Part shown: one piece after another, positions 8,494 to 18,085 of the stretch
How positions within the stretch are numbered: the stretch's first letter is position 1
Layout of the letters: every line of letters starts with the position of its first letter
Origin: Methylobacterium sp. J-067
GTDB taxonomy: Bacteria > Pseudomonadota > Alphaproteobacteria > Rhizobiales > Beijerinckiaceae
Assembly: GCF_022829465.1 (NCBI RefSeq)
Contig: NZ_JAKSXZ010000058.1
Span: 62,001-126,000, forward strand
Reading direction: 5' to 3'
Length of the DNA stretch: 64,000 nucleotides
Position numbers and translations under genes: made by a program
Notes under the pieces: model-generated
Databases searched by the model: none
Told to the model about the DNA's origin: nothing
What the model saw: only the letters and a program-made list of their open reading frames with translations

Positions 8494-8824
8494 GATCCTC
8501 TTCACCCGCCTGTCGGACGGCACGCTGCTGCGTCGCCAGCCGGACGGGTCCTATCGGCCCACGGAGGGCCGGAGCGATCACGCCAAGCTCGCCGCGCTAA
8601 CCGAGGCGGAGATCGAAGCCCTGGCGGCCTCGGATCCCGACCACCCCGCCCTGGACGACGATTTCTGGGACGGGGCGCTGGCGCCGGTGCCGGCGAAGGA
8701 GGCGATCTCGATCAAGCTCGACAGCGACGTGCTGCGCTTCTTCCGCCGGGACGGGCGCGGCTACCAGACCCGCATCAACGCCGTCCTCCGGCATTACATG
8801 CGGGCCAACGAGAACGCGGGCTGA
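8477..8824 (+). CDS. brnA: BrnA-family antitoxin
   Basis: A 115-residue partner of the toxin gene it overlaps. The C-terminal part has the BrnA signature: AISIKLDSDVLRFFRRDGRGYQTRINAVLRHYM split over strand and helices, a ribbon-helix-helix-like DNA-binding fold. The middle contains DDDFWDGA, the region that in this family wraps the toxin. The protein is expected to bind BrnT and repress the operon. The gene ends 6 bp from a convergent gene. Confidence 0.82.
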   Translation: MANASEILFTRLSDGTLLRRQPDGSYRPTEGRSDHAKLAALTEAEIEALAASDPDHPALDDDFWDGALAPVPAKEAISIKLDSDVLRFFRRDGRGYQTRINAVLRHYMRANENAG

Positions 8825-8830
8825 GCGTCC

Positions 8831-9070
8831 TCACTCCTTCGCCATGATCTCCTGCAGGGCCATCTCCACCCGGCCGCGGAAGAACTCCGCGTTGGGCATG
8901 CCCTCCGTCATGGCGGCGGCGCGGCTGCCGGCTTGGCGCAGGATCTCGGCGCGCAGCGTCGGGTCGGAGCGCTCCAGCATCTCCAACATCACGCGCACCA
9001 CCAGTTCGGTGGCGATGGAGCGGGCCGGGTGGTCGTAGGGGGCCTTCGGCACGGTGCTCTCCTCGCTCAT
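8831..9070 (-). CDS. Small conserved hypothetical protein in the sdhE operon
   Basis: A 79-residue soluble, helical protein that I do not recognise as a named family. It starts MSEESTVPKAPYDHPARS and ends with a MALQEIMAKE helix. It lies 11 bp downstream of sdhE on the same strand, so the two are probably translated from one message. The start is the ATG of MSEEST; the extension upstream overlaps sdhE and is unlikely to be coding. No function can be given. Confidence 0.6.
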   Translation of the reverse strand: MSEESTVPKAPYDHPARSIATELVVRVMLEMLERSDPTLRAEILRQAGSRAAAMTEGMPNAEFFRGRVEMALQEIMAKE

Positions 9071-9081
9071 CGCGGGCTCCC

Positions 9082-9378
9082 TCACGAATGGATCGGCGCG
9101 TCGTGGCGGTGGAAGTCGCGCAGGCGCCGCCACACCGCCGTGTCGTAGTTCGAGGGCGTCTCGGCCTCGCCGGTCAGCCACTTGAACAGGTCGCGGTCGG
9201 GCACCTCGATCAGCGCCTCGAACTCGTCGAGTTCGCTCTCGGACAGGTCGCCGATCTCCGCATCGGCGAAGCGGCCCATGATCAGGTCCATCTCGCGGAT
9301 GCCCCGGTGCCACGCCCGGAACAGGGTGCGGCGCCGGCGGGGGTCGAGGTCGGCGCTCGTACGGGTGGTGCCGGACAT
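9082..9378 (-). CDS. sdhE: FAD assembly factor SdhE (DUF339)
   Basis: A 98-residue four-helix protein of the SdhE/SDHAF2 family, which promotes covalent FAD attachment to the flavoprotein subunit of succinate dehydrogenase. The signature RGIREMDLIMGRFAD is intact, followed by the acidic ELDEFEALIEVPDRDLFKWLTG stretch typical of the family. I chose the ATG giving MSGTTRTS, with GGAAAGG upstream, over a TTG three codons earlier. Succinate dehydrogenase genes are not in the window. Confidence 0.9.
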   Translation of the reverse strand: MSGTTRTSADLDPRRRRTLFRAWHRGIREMDLIMGRFADAEIGDLSESELDEFEALIEVPDRDLFKWLTGEAETPSNYDTAVWRRLRDFHRHDAPIHS

Positions 9379-9450
9379 GAGTCCCAAACCTTTCCGTTCA
9401 CAAGGATACCCCGTGAGATACGCCTGCCGGCCGGCGGTATCCAGTGCGCG

Positions 9451-11385
9451 TCAGGGCGCATCCGCGCCGAACAGGTCGCGCCAGCCCGTCCGCACGCGCC
9501 GCCCGTCCGCGATCCGCGCGGTGAAGCCGACCGCGTCGAAATGTTCGAGCACCGGCATCGTCATGTTGCGGCCGATCCCGGCCGCCTCGCGAAACCGCCC
9601 CACGGTGAGCAACCCCTCCGGATGCTCGCCGGCCACCGCCTCGGCGATCCGGGCGAGGTCGGCCAGCAGCGGCGGCGGGAGGTAATAGGCCTTCGAGACC
9701 CGCCGCAGCCAGCCGATGCGCCCGACCTTGTCGAGGAGGGGGCGCACGGCCTCCGGTTCCCGCCCGAGGCGCTCGGCCAGCAGATGCAGGCGCGGCTGGT
9801 CGCGCCCGGCCGCCTCCACCACCGCGCGGATCTCCGCGTAGAGCGCCGCGTCGGCGGGGGCGAGGCGCGCCTCGTGGCCGGGCCGGTGATGCAGGGCACC
9901 CCGCCGGGCGAGCGCCCCGGCGCGGGTGAGACCGTCGAGGACGAGGCGGGCGAGGGGCCGGTCGGCGGCGGACAGGTCGGCCGCGACCTCGTCCGCCGAG
10001 AGGCCGGGATTGTCGGGCTCGGCGGCGTGGCGCGCCTCGAACAGAGCGACGAGCCGCGCCTCCAGATCCGCGACCCGCGCGGCCGGGAAGGCGAGGCGCC
10101 GGCCTTCCGTATCCACGACCCGCGCGGCGTGCCCGGCAAGCAGCCCGTCGAGGGCCGGCGGCGGGATGTTGCGCAGGCGCGCGAAGCGCCCGACCTCGAG
10201 CCCCGCCGGCTCCGCATCGAGCAGCGCGGCGAGGGCGGCCCCGTCCTTGGGCTCGGCCAGGGCGGCGAGGACGGCCCGGCGGGCGGGGAGCCACGCCCCC
10301 CGGCGCGGCCCGTCGGCGTCGATCACCCGGCCGCCGCCGATCGTGCGCGCGGCGACGGCATCGCGCAGGACGAGGCGGTCGCCGGTGAGGGCATGGAGGG
10401 GCGCGTCGAGGGCGATCCGCGCAAAGGCCTCGCCCCCCGGCGGGATCGCGGGCGCCTCGGGGGCGAGGAGCACCCGGCCGGTCACGCCGGCCGCGCCGCA
10501 ATGGACCTGCACCGCCGCCCGGTGGCGCAGGGGCCGGGCCTCCCCCGGCAGCAGGCGGATCCGCGCGTCGAGGCGCGTCGCCGTGCCGGACAGGGCGGGG
10601 GCGAGCACCCACTCGCCCCGGTGGATGTCGTCGCGCGACAGGCGGGGGCCGGTGAGGTTGAGGGCGCAGCGCTCGCCGGCCCGGCCCTCCGCCGCGACCT
10701 CGCCCTGGGCATGGATGCCGCGCACCCGCGCCTCGATGCCCTTTGCCGACACCAGCACCCGGTCGCCGACCCGCACCGTACCGGCATGGACGGCCCCCGT
10801 CACCACGAGGCCTGCGCCCGGCAGGGTGAAGCAGCGGTCGATGGCGAGGCGGAAGCCCCGCTCGGATCCGGCCCCGCGCGGGGCCACCCCGTCGCCGGCC
10901 TTTTCCAGCCGCGCCAGCACCTCGGGAATGCCGGCGCCGGTCAGGGCGGAGCAGGGCAGGATCGGCGCCCCGGCGAGGCCGGTGCCGGCGAGGAGGGCGC
11001 GCACGTCCTCGGTGACGGCGGCGATCCGCTCCGGCCCGGCCCGGTCGGCCTTGGTGAGGGCGACGATCCCGCGGGAGAGGCCCAGCAGGTCGAGGATGGC
11101 GGCGTGCTCGCGGGTCTGGGGCATCACGCCGTCGTCGGCGGCCACCACGAGGATGGCGCAATCGACCCCCGTCGCCCCCGCCACCATGGTGCGCACCAGC
11201 CGCTCGTGGCCGGGCACGTCCACGAAGCCGAGGGAGAGGGCGCCCCGCCGGGCATAGGCGAAGCCGAGATCGAGGGTGATGCCCCGGGCCTTCTCCTCCG
11301 GCAGCCGGTCGGCATCGATTCCGGTCAGCGCCTTCACCAGCGCCGTCTTGCCGTGGTCGATATGCCCCGCCGTCGCGACGATCAT
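9451..11385 (-). CDS. selB: Selenocysteine-specific elongation factor SelB
   Basis: A 644-residue GTPase that carries selenocysteinyl-tRNA to in-frame UGA codons by binding the SECIS hairpin in the mRNA. The G-domain motifs are complete: GHIDHGKT (7-14), the RGITLDLGF switch (35-43), DVPGH (56-60) and TKAD (111-114). EF-Tu-like domains 2 and 3 follow, and the last ~250 residues form the winged-helix region that reads the SECIS. The ATG has AAAGAAGA upstream. The gene lies 64 bp downstream of a binding-protein gene that carries an in-frame UGA, on the same strand. selA, selD and tRNA-Sec are not seen in the window. Confidence 0.96.
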   Translation of the reverse strand: MIVATAGHIDHGKTALVKALTGIDADRLPEEKARGITLDLGFAYARRGALSLGFVDVPGHERLVRTMVAGATGVDCAILVVAADDGVMPQTREHAAILDLLGLSRGIVALTKADRAGPERIAAVTEDVRALLAGTGLAGAPILPCSALTGAGIPEVLARLEKAGDGVAPRGAGSERGFRLAIDRCFTLPGAGLVVTGAVHAGTVRVGDRVLVSAKGIEARVRGIHAQGEVAAEGRAGERCALNLTGPRLSRDDIHRGEWVLAPALSGTATRLDARIRLLPGEARPLRHRAAVQVHCGAAGVTGRVLLAPEAPAIPPGGEAFARIALDAPLHALTGDRLVLRDAVAARTIGGGRVIDADGPRRGAWLPARRAVLAALAEPKDGAALAALLDAEPAGLEVGRFARLRNIPPPALDGLLAGHAARVVDTEGRRLAFPAARVADLEARLVALFEARHAAEPDNPGLSADEVAADLSAADRPLARLVLDGLTRAGALARRGALHHRPGHEARLAPADAALYAEIRAVVEAAGRDQPRLHLLAERLGREPEAVRPLLDKVGRIGWLRRVSKAYYLPPPLLADLARIAEAVAGEHPEGLLTVGRFREAAGIGRNMTMPVLEHFDAVGFTARIADGRRVRTGWRDLFGADAP

Positions 11386-11449
11386 TCTTCTTTGGACTTC
11401 GCGTCGTGGATGGGAGGGGCGGCGCGGATCCACTCCGCGCCGCCTCGTA

Positions 11450-12940
11450 TCAGCCCTTGATCCGGGTCTCGGCCAGTTCCGACATGCAGGTGTCGTAGGG
11501 CGTGAACGCCACCCTGTCCGACACCGCGAACAGGGTGAAGGGCGAATACAGGAACAGGGCCTTGGCCTCGTCCTGCAGGTAGCGCTCCACCTCCCGCACC
11601 ACGCCCTCCTGCGCCTCCGGCTCTGCGGTGTGCAGGAGCTTGTCGTAGAGGGCGTCGAAGGCGGGATCCTCCGGGCCCTGGCGCAGGGTCGCGTCCTTCC
11701 CGAAGAACTCCCGGTGGACGCAGGCGACCGGATATTGCGGCGTCCAGTCGAAGTACCATTCGAGCTTGACGTCGAAATCCTCCGGCAGGTCGCCCCGGTC
11801 GCTGACGAACCGCGCCGAGAGGCCGATCTCCGCGAGGTTCCGGCCGATCGCCTCGACCACGCCCGTCCAGGCGGGCGACGCGACGAACACGAGCGCCCGG
11901 CCGCCGAGCCCCGCCTTCTCCAGCACCGCTTTCGCGGCCTGGGGATCGTGCGGGAACGGTTTCAGGCCGGGATCCGCGCCGTAGCGGCCGGGCTGGATGA
12001 AGGCCGGGATCACCGTGCCGTAGCCGTGCGCCCCCTGGTCGAGCACCGCCTGCCGGTCGATGGCGAGGTTGAGCGCCCTTCGCACCGCCGGGTCGCGCCA
12101 GGGCGAATCCGGCCGGTTCTCGTTGAAGACGCCCGTCAGGATCGTCTTGGCCTTCTTGGTCTGGATCTTCCCCTTGTCGCTCGCCGGGAAGGCCTTCGCC
12201 TCGTCCGGCGTCAGGTCGAACACCACGTCGACCCGGCCGTCACCGGCCGCCACCGACTTGATGCCCTCCGCCTTGCCGATGACGTTGTCGTAGACGATGC
12301 GGACGCTCGGCCTGCGGGCCGGGTTCCAGTAGGTCGGGTTGGGCTCCATCACGACCCTGTCGGAGCGGGAATCGATCAGCGAGACACCCTCGGTGAGCAC
12401 GAACGGGCCAGTCCCCCACGGACCGGGCGCGTCGATCACTCACCAATGGCCTTCGGCCGATCCCGTCTTCGGGTCGATGAAGCCCCACTCGTTCCAGAAC
12501 CGCGTCGAGGGCAGGTGCATGCCCCGCAGCTTCATCAAAGCGGCGGAATCGCCGCCGGGGAAGCGCATGCGGATCGTGCGGTCGTCCACCGCCTCGCAGG
12601 TCACGTCGCGGGCGAAGTTCAGGAAGGCCCCCGGCGGATGCGGGTTGGTCCATTCCTGCACCTTGTCGAAGCCGAGCTTGAACATGCCGGCATCGAAGCG
12701 CTCGCCATCCTGGTAGATGGCCTCGCGCATCGTGAGTTCGAGGGTCTCCCCATCGAGCCAGCGCCAGGATTCGGCGAGGCTCGGCTGGCCGATCCCCTCG
12801 TGATCGACCCGGTTGGCCTCCTCCATCGTGTTCCAGGTGATGGCGAGCCAGTTCACCGGCGACGGATCGACCACCGTCACCGTGTTGTGGGGGCCGAGGG
12901 CGCCGCCGCCTCCGGGATCCCCGGTCGCATGCGTGTCCAT
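11450..12940 (-). CDS. Candidate selenocysteine-containing peptide-type substrate-binding protein (in-frame UGA)
   Basis: The SBP_bac_5 reading frame is open on both sides of one TGA at 12440-12442. Read through, it gives 496 residues with the special codon at position 167, in the context [19 protein letters not shown]. The start has a near-perfect ribosome site (GGAGGAAGC-ATG). The N-part shows [17 protein letters not shown] and [19 protein letters not shown]; the C-part shows [16 protein letters not shown] and ends with a normal terminal domain, with no other stop or frameshift. No signal peptide is visible, which is odd for a periplasmic receptor. No permease or ATPase genes adjoin it. A hairpin with SECIS geometry follows the UGA, and selB is the next gene. 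I infer a selenoprotein; a nonsense-mutant pseudogene is the main alternative. Confidence 0.75.
12408..12426 (-). promoter_or_regulatory. SECIS-like hairpin after the in-frame UGA
   Basis: On the mRNA strand a 7-bp stem, CCGGUCC/GGACUGG (one G-U pair), closes a 5-nt loop GUGGG. The stem begins 13 nt and the loop 20 nt after the UGA. Bacterial SECIS elements have a short upper stem, a small apical loop with a G in its first two positions, and a loop about 16-37 nt from the UGA; all of these hold here. Pairing is read from the sequence; binding by SelB is inferred. Confidence 0.65.
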
Positions 12941-13146
12941 GCTTCCTCCTGTCATCGCCCGCATGGCGTGCGGGACGCCCGCCGGATTGGCGGTGCGCAA
13001 CCTATGATAGAGCGCAATCGGTCGCGCGCAATCGACCTTTCCGATCCGTTGGCGCAGGCCGCTTGCCAAGCCGGCTTCGGGCACCCAAACACCGTCGGGC
13101 CGCAGGGCACCCGCGTGGGGCAGGGGCCGGGCTGGCGGAGGCGGGG

Positions 13147-13859
13147 ATGGAACCGGGCGGGATGACGGGCAGGGCACAGGCCGGGGTGCGGGCGGTGGAC
13201 CTGCGGCTCTACGGGCTCCTCGATACCGGCGTGAGCAGCTTCGACGGCGCGGCGCTCGGCCGCCTCGGCGCCGAGGCGGTGGCGGGCGGCTGCACCCTGC
13301 TCCAGTACCGCGAGAAGGACATCGCCGATGCCCGCGCGGCGGTGGAGCGCCTGCGGGCGATCCGCGCCGCGATCGGCGGGCAGGTGCCGCTCCTCGTGAA
13401 CGACCGCGTCGACCTCGCCCTGGCGGCGGGGGCGGACGGGGTTCATCTCGGCCAATCGGACCTGCATCCGGCCGACGCGCGGCGGCTGCTGGGGCCGCAG
13501 GCGATCATCGGCCTCACCGTAAAGACGGCCGCCCAGGCGGACGAGCTCTACCGGCTCCCGGTGGATTACGCCTGCATCGGCGGGGTCTTCGCCACGACGA
13601 GCAAGGACAACCCGGACCCGCCGGTCGGGCTCGACGGGCTATCGCGCATCCTGTTCCGGGCGCGGCTGGCGCGGGGGCCGGGCCTGCCGGTCGGGGCCAT
13701 CGCCGGCATCAACGCCGACAACGCGGCGCAGGTGATCGCGGCGGGGGCGGACGGGGTCGCCGTCATCTCGTCCCTGTTCGGCGTCGAGCCGGTGCGCCAG
13801 AATGCCCGCCACCTGCGCGGGCTGATCGACGCCGCCCTCGCCGAGCGCGGAGCGCACCG

Positions 13860-13863
<4 letters not shown>
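13147..13863 (+). CDS. thiE: Thiamine-phosphate synthase ThiE
   Basis: A 238-residue TIM-barrel enzyme that joins HMP pyrophosphate and the thiazole phosphate to give thiamine phosphate. Visible motifs are LLQYREKD (pyrophosphate-binding Lys/Arg strand), [22 protein letters not shown], the GLTVKT phosphate loop, [17 protein letters not shown] and [13 protein letters not shown] chose the ATG with GGAGG about 8 bp upstream; a second ATG five codons later is possible. It overlaps thiD by 4 bp (ATGA), so the two are translationally coupled. No TPP riboswitch is apparent upstream. It is divergent from the candidate selenoprotein gene. Confidence 0.93.
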
Positions 13864-14666
<803 letters not shown>

Positions 14667-14729
14667 TGTGCATCGCCCCCGCCGAAACCTTGCGCCCGTC
14701 ATCCGTTTGCGTTTGAAGAAGCGTACGAT

Positions 14730-14742
14730 CGTTCGATGAACG
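14730..14742. promoter_or_regulatory. Palindrome upstream of the XRE-cupin regulator
   Basis: CGTTC-GAT-GAACG is a perfect 5-bp inverted repeat 26 bp before the regulator start. XRE-cupin regulators often control their own gene, so this is a plausible operator. Function is not shown by the sequence alone. Confidence 0.3.
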
Positions 14743-14767
14743 GAACGGCCGGGCGGATCGAAGGACC

Positions 14768-15409
14768 ATGCGGGATCAGGTGGAACGGCAAGCAGACCGC
14801 CCGGAGAAGGCCGGCAGGACGCGCGATCTGCTGACCGGAGCACAGGTCCTGTCGGGGCAGCTCGGCAAGACGATCCAGCGCCTGCGCAAGGCCTACAACC
14901 TGTCCCTGTCGGACCTCGCCGAGCAATCCGGCGTCGCCAAGTCGATCATCAGCCAGATCGAGCGCAACGAGACCAACCCGACGCTCGCCACCATCTGGCG
15001 CCTGTCCCAGGCGCTCGACGTGTCCATCGAGCGGGTGCTCGCGGCGGGCGACGAGGAGCCCTTCATCGAGAAGACCTCCCGCGCCGACACGCCGATCCTC
15101 CTCTCCGAGGACGGCAAGGTGCGGCTCGCCATCGTCGGCTGGATCAAGACGGTCGAATGGCTGCAATGGTACGAGGTCAGCGCCGATCCCGGCGGCGTCC
15201 TCGATTCCGACCCGCACCAGCGCGGCTCGGTGGAATCGCTGTCGGTGACGGAAGGCGTGTTCGAGGTTGAGGTCGGCGGTGCCCTCCAGCGGGCGCGGCC
15301 CGGCGAGACCCTGCGCTACCGCTGCGACCGGCCGCACCTCGTGCGCTGCGCGGAGGGGCCGGGGCGGGCCACCATGGTGGTGATCATGAAGGCCGCCGTG
15401 ATGGAATAG
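14768..15409 (+). CDS. XRE-family regulator with C-terminal cupin domain
   Basis: A 213-residue one-component regulator. Residues ~35-90 form the HTH: LGKTIQRLRKAYNLSLSDLAEQSGVAKS, then SQIERNETNPTLATIWRLSQAL. The C-terminal ~80 residues are a cupin sensor with GSVESLSVTEGVFEVEVGG and PGETLRYRCDRPHLVR. Such proteins usually repress catabolic, transport or stress genes in response to a small ligand bound in the cupin barrel. GAAGGACC precedes the ATG. The target cannot be named; it may be itself, since a palindrome lies in its promoter region. Confidence 0.85.
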   Translation: MRDQVERQADRPEKAGRTRDLLTGAQVLSGQLGKTIQRLRKAYNLSLSDLAEQSGVAKSIISQIERNETNPTLATIWRLSQALDVSIERVLAAGDEEPFIEKTSRADTPILLSEDGKVRLAIVGWIKTVEWLQWYEVSADPGGVLDSDPHQRGSVESLSVTEGVFEVEVGGALQRARPGETLRYRCDRPHLVRCAEGPGRATMVVIMKAAVME

Positions 15410-15454
15410 CCGGGGCGCCGCCCCGGCACCCCGCCAAAGGGCGCCGCCCTTTGG
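15410..15454. terminator. Double hairpin between convergent genes
   Basis: Two palindromes in tandem: CCGGGGC/GCCCCGG (loop GCC), then CCAAAGGGC/GCCCTTTGG (loop GCC). They sit just past the regulator stop and before the convergent lipoprotein stop. Position fits a bidirectional terminator, though the U-tracts are poor. The sequence looks like a repeated intergenic element. Confidence 0.5.
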
Positions 15455-15464
15455 GATCCGTGAC

Positions 15465-16046
15465 TTACCGCCCGGTGTTCACCCAGCTCACGATGTCGGC
15501 CAGGACCATGACCAGCGCCTGATCGAGGGCGCGGGCACCGGAGCCCGCATCGACCGAGCCCACCGGTACGCGCGCCGTGAAGATCCGCGCCGCCGCGACG
15601 CGGCCCGTGCCGTCCGCCACCAGCTTGAGCGACAGGTCCACCACTGCCTCACCCGTGGCGGTCTGGATGTCGAAGGCGCGGATCTCGCTGATGAGCTGGT
15701 AATCGGCCGTGACCTTGTCGCCCGGACGGCTCACCGAGCGAAGGCGGCCGGCATTCTCCAGGCTCTGAATGATCCGCGTCTGGATCAGGCGCGGCAGGCG
15801 GTCGGCCCACTGGCCGCCGCCGAGGAAGGACAGGGAGCCGCCGCCCTCGCGCACGATGATCCGGTCCGCCTCGAAGGGCTGAATCCCCACGGGTTCCGAC
15901 ACCACGATCGCCCGCCCCGACGCCACGGGCCGCCCGCCCGCCGGGAGGGCGGCGAGGTCGAAGGTGAGGGGCGCCGCGCCGCCGGCGCAGCCGCCGAGCA
16001 GGGCGGCCACCAGCAGGGTCGCGGTCGGAAGGACCGAACGGATCAT
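15465..16046 (-). CDS. ABC-type transport auxiliary lipoprotein (PqiC/MlaD-operon type)
   Basis: A 193-residue lipoprotein: a signal sequence with lipobox LLGGCAG puts the lipidated Cys near residue 20. The mature part matches the ABC-type transport auxiliary lipoprotein family (PqiC-like): VSEPVGIQPFEADRIIVREG, then WADRLPRLIQTRIIQSLENAG, and a C-terminal LDQALVMVLADIVSWV helix. The protein probably sits in the outer membrane and docks the MlaD ring so lipids can pass. It is last in the mlaE-F-D operon. Confidence 0.82.
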   Translation of the reverse strand: MIRSVLPTATLLVAALLGGCAGGAAPLTFDLAALPAGGRPVASGRAIVVSEPVGIQPFEADRIIVREGGGSLSFLGGGQWADRLPRLIQTRIIQSLENAGRLRSVSRPGDKVTADYQLISEIRAFDIQTATGEAVVDLSLKLVADGTGRVAAARIFTARVPVGSVDAGSGARALDQALVMVLADIVSWVNTGR

Positions 16047-16169
16047 GCACACAACCTAATCGAGCCTGCCGACGAGAGCCGGCAGGTCACCAAAGCCATT
16101 CAACCGAAACTATGCCGTACGGGAAAGGCTGCGGTGCGGCTCAGCACAAACGTGGCCTTGGGGCCTAAG

Positions 16170-17252
16170 TCAACGACCACCGTTGTATTCGGGCAACGAC
16201 GGCTTGCCGCCGAATATGACCTGCGAAGGGTCCTTCTCCAGGCTGCGTACGGTGCGGTTGAGGGTGCCAAGGGTGCGCTGCCCGTCGCCGGACAGGGCCT
16301 CGACCTCCCGGCGGCTGGTCCCCGAGAGGCGGCCGAAGCTCGTGGAGATGCTGGCGGTGCGCTTGTCGAGGTTCTCCGACATGGTGCGGAAGGCCCGGCC
16401 CGCGTCGCGCACCGAGATCGCCGCCTCGCGGATCTCCACGAAGGTGCTCGTCCCCTCCTTGCCGGCGGCCGAGCCGAGGAAGCCCTCCGCGCCCTTCAGC
16501 ACCGCGTCGATCCGGTCGGCCGAGGCGTCAAGCTTGGCCGCGAGCGAGCGGGCGTCGTGGAGGCCCGCCTGGATGTCGGGGGCGGAATTGGCCAGCGCCG
16601 TGGAGAACTTGTCGGCGTTGTCGATCACCCGGACGACGCGGTTGCCGTCCACCGCCTTTACCAGGGACGACATGGCCGGCGCCGCGTCGGCCAGGGTCTT
16701 CGAGAAGGTCTCGACGTTGGCGAGGGAGCGGGAGATCGCGCCCTCGTTGCCCGCGACCAGCCGGTCGAGGTGCGCGAGCATGTCGTCCGCCCGCTGCGCC
16801 ACCTGCCGGGCCAGCGCCATCATGTCCTGCATGTCGGAGGTCTGGGCGAAGATCGTCGCCGGCTCGCCGTTGGCGCCGGGCTTCAGGGGCGGCGCGTCGG
16901 CGTCGCCGCCGGTCAGCGCGATCACCGAGACGCCGGTCAGCATCGCCGAATCGAGGCGGGCGCGGGTGTCGGACTTGAGCGGCGTCGAGGGCTCGACCTT
17001 GACCATGGCGAGCACCCGGCGCGGGTCCTGCGGGGCGAGGTGGATGTCCGTCACCTCGCCGACCTTGATGCCGTTGAAGGTCACGCTCGATCCGCGCGAC
17101 AGGCCGCCGACCGAGCCGGAGAAGACGATGCGGACCTGCTCGCTCACCTGCCGGGACGAGCCGCCCGCGATCCACAGGGTGAAGCCGAAGCCCGCCAGGA
17201 TGACGGCGAGGGTGAAGGCCCCGATGAGGGCGTAGTTCGCGCGGGTTTCCAT
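16170..17252 (-). CDS. mlaD: MlaD/MCE-family lipid transport protein
   Basis: A 360-residue periplasmic protein anchored by one N-terminal helix (about residues 8-29). The MCE domain follows: IVFSGSVGGLSRGSSVTFNGIKVGEV and, later, TGVSVIALTGG. The remaining ~210 residues are helical and likely form a coiled needle, longer than in enterobacterial MlaD. MCE proteins form hexameric rings that carry phospholipids across the periplasm. GGAGG lies inside the end of mlaF, 4 bp away, so translation is coupled. Confidence 0.92.
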   Translation of the reverse strand: METRANYALIGAFTLAVILAGFGFTLWIAGGSSRQVSEQVRIVFSGSVGGLSRGSSVTFNGIKVGEVTDIHLAPQDPRRVLAMVKVEPSTPLKSDTRARLDSAMLTGVSVIALTGGDADAPPLKPGANGEPATIFAQTSDMQDMMALARQVAQRADDMLAHLDRLVAGNEGAISRSLANVETFSKTLADAAPAMSSLVKAVDGNRVVRVIDNADKFSTALANSAPDIQAGLHDARSLAAKLDASADRIDAVLKGAEGFLGSAAGKEGTSTFVEIREAAISVRDAGRAFRTMSENLDKRTASISTSFGRLSGTSRREVEALSGDGQRTLGTLNRTVRSLEKDPSQVIFGGKPSLPEYNGGR

Positions 17253-17256
17253 GAGG

Positions 17257-18075
17257 TCAGCCTCCGGTCGCTGCGACGAGGGGGTCCTGGTGCGGCGCGC
17301 GCACGGCCGAGGGCCCGCCCGCGACGGCGCGGGCGCGCTTGCCGTGGAAATACGAGCGCAACCAGGGATGGGGGTTTTCCAGCATCTCCTCCACCGTACC
17401 GGCGGCGATGATCTGGCCGTCGCCCAGCGCCGCGATGCGGTCGCAGGCGGTGTAGAGGCTGTCGAGGTCGTGCGTGACCATGAACACGGTCAGGCCCAGC
17501 GTCTCCTTGAGGGTGGAGACGAGGTCGTCGAACTCGCCCGCGCCAATCGGGTCGAGGCCCGAGGTCGGCTCGTCGAGGAACAGGATCTCCGGGTCCAGCG
17601 CCAGGGAGCGCGCCAGCGCGGCGCGCTTGATCATGCCGCCCGAGAGTTCGGAGGGGAGCTTGTCGGCGGCGTCGGGCTTGAGGCCGACCATCTCGATCTT
17701 GAGCCGGGCGAACTCGTCGAGGAGCCGGCCGGAGAGCTTCAGGTGCTCGCGCATCGGCACCTGGATGTTCTGCTTCACGGTGAGGGCGGAGAACAGGGCG
17801 CCCTGCTGGAACAGCACGCCCCAGCGGGTCTCCATCCGCCGCCGCTCGGCATAGGTGAGGCCGTCCACGTCCTGGCCGAACACCTCGATCGTGCCCGAGC
17901 GCTTCGGCACGAGGCCGAGGATCGTGCGGGTGAGCACGGACTTGCCCTGCCCGGACGGGCCGACGAAGCCCAGGATCTCCCCCCGGCGGATGTCCAGGTT
18001 GAGGCCCTTCAGGATGGTCTTGTCGCGGAAGCCGACCACGAGGTCGCGCACGCGGATGATGGGGCTGTCGCTCAC
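17257..18075 (-). CDS. mlaF: ABC transporter ATPase MlaF
   Basis: A 272-residue cytoplasmic ATPase of the MCE lipid importer/exporter. Walker A GPSGQGKS, the ABC signature LSGGMIKRAALARSL and Walker B ILFLDEPTSGLDP are intact, followed by the VTHDLDS switch His. I chose the GTG giving VSDSPIIRVRDL, 10 bp after the mlaE stop; an upstream ATG would run inside mlaE. It powers the permease encoded before it. Confidence 0.94.
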   Translation of the reverse strand: MSDSPIIRVRDLVVGFRDKTILKGLNLDIRRGEILGFVGPSGQGKSVLTRTILGLVPKRSGTIEVFGQDVDGLTYAERRRMETRWGVLFQQGALFSALTVKQNIQVPMREHLKLSGRLLDEFARLKIEMVGLKPDAADKLPSELSGGMIKRAALARSLALDPEILFLDEPTSGLDPIGAGEFDDLVSTLKETLGLTVFMVTHDLDSLYTACDRIAALGDGQIIAAGTVEEMLENPHPWLRSYFHGKRARAVAGGPSAVRAPHQDPLVAATGG

Positions 18076-18085
18076 CGGGCGGAAC

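Noticed and set aside
11450-13177. Binding-protein gene as a simple pseudogene, or as two separate genes.
   Set aside because: The second half has only a GTG directly after the UGA and no ribosome site, both halves stay in one frame with intact family pattern, and a SECIS-like hairpin plus selB adjoin.
14667-14767. TPP riboswitch or thi-box near thiE-thiD.
   Set aside because: No conserved CTGAGA or ACCTGATC boxes occur before thiE or after thiD.
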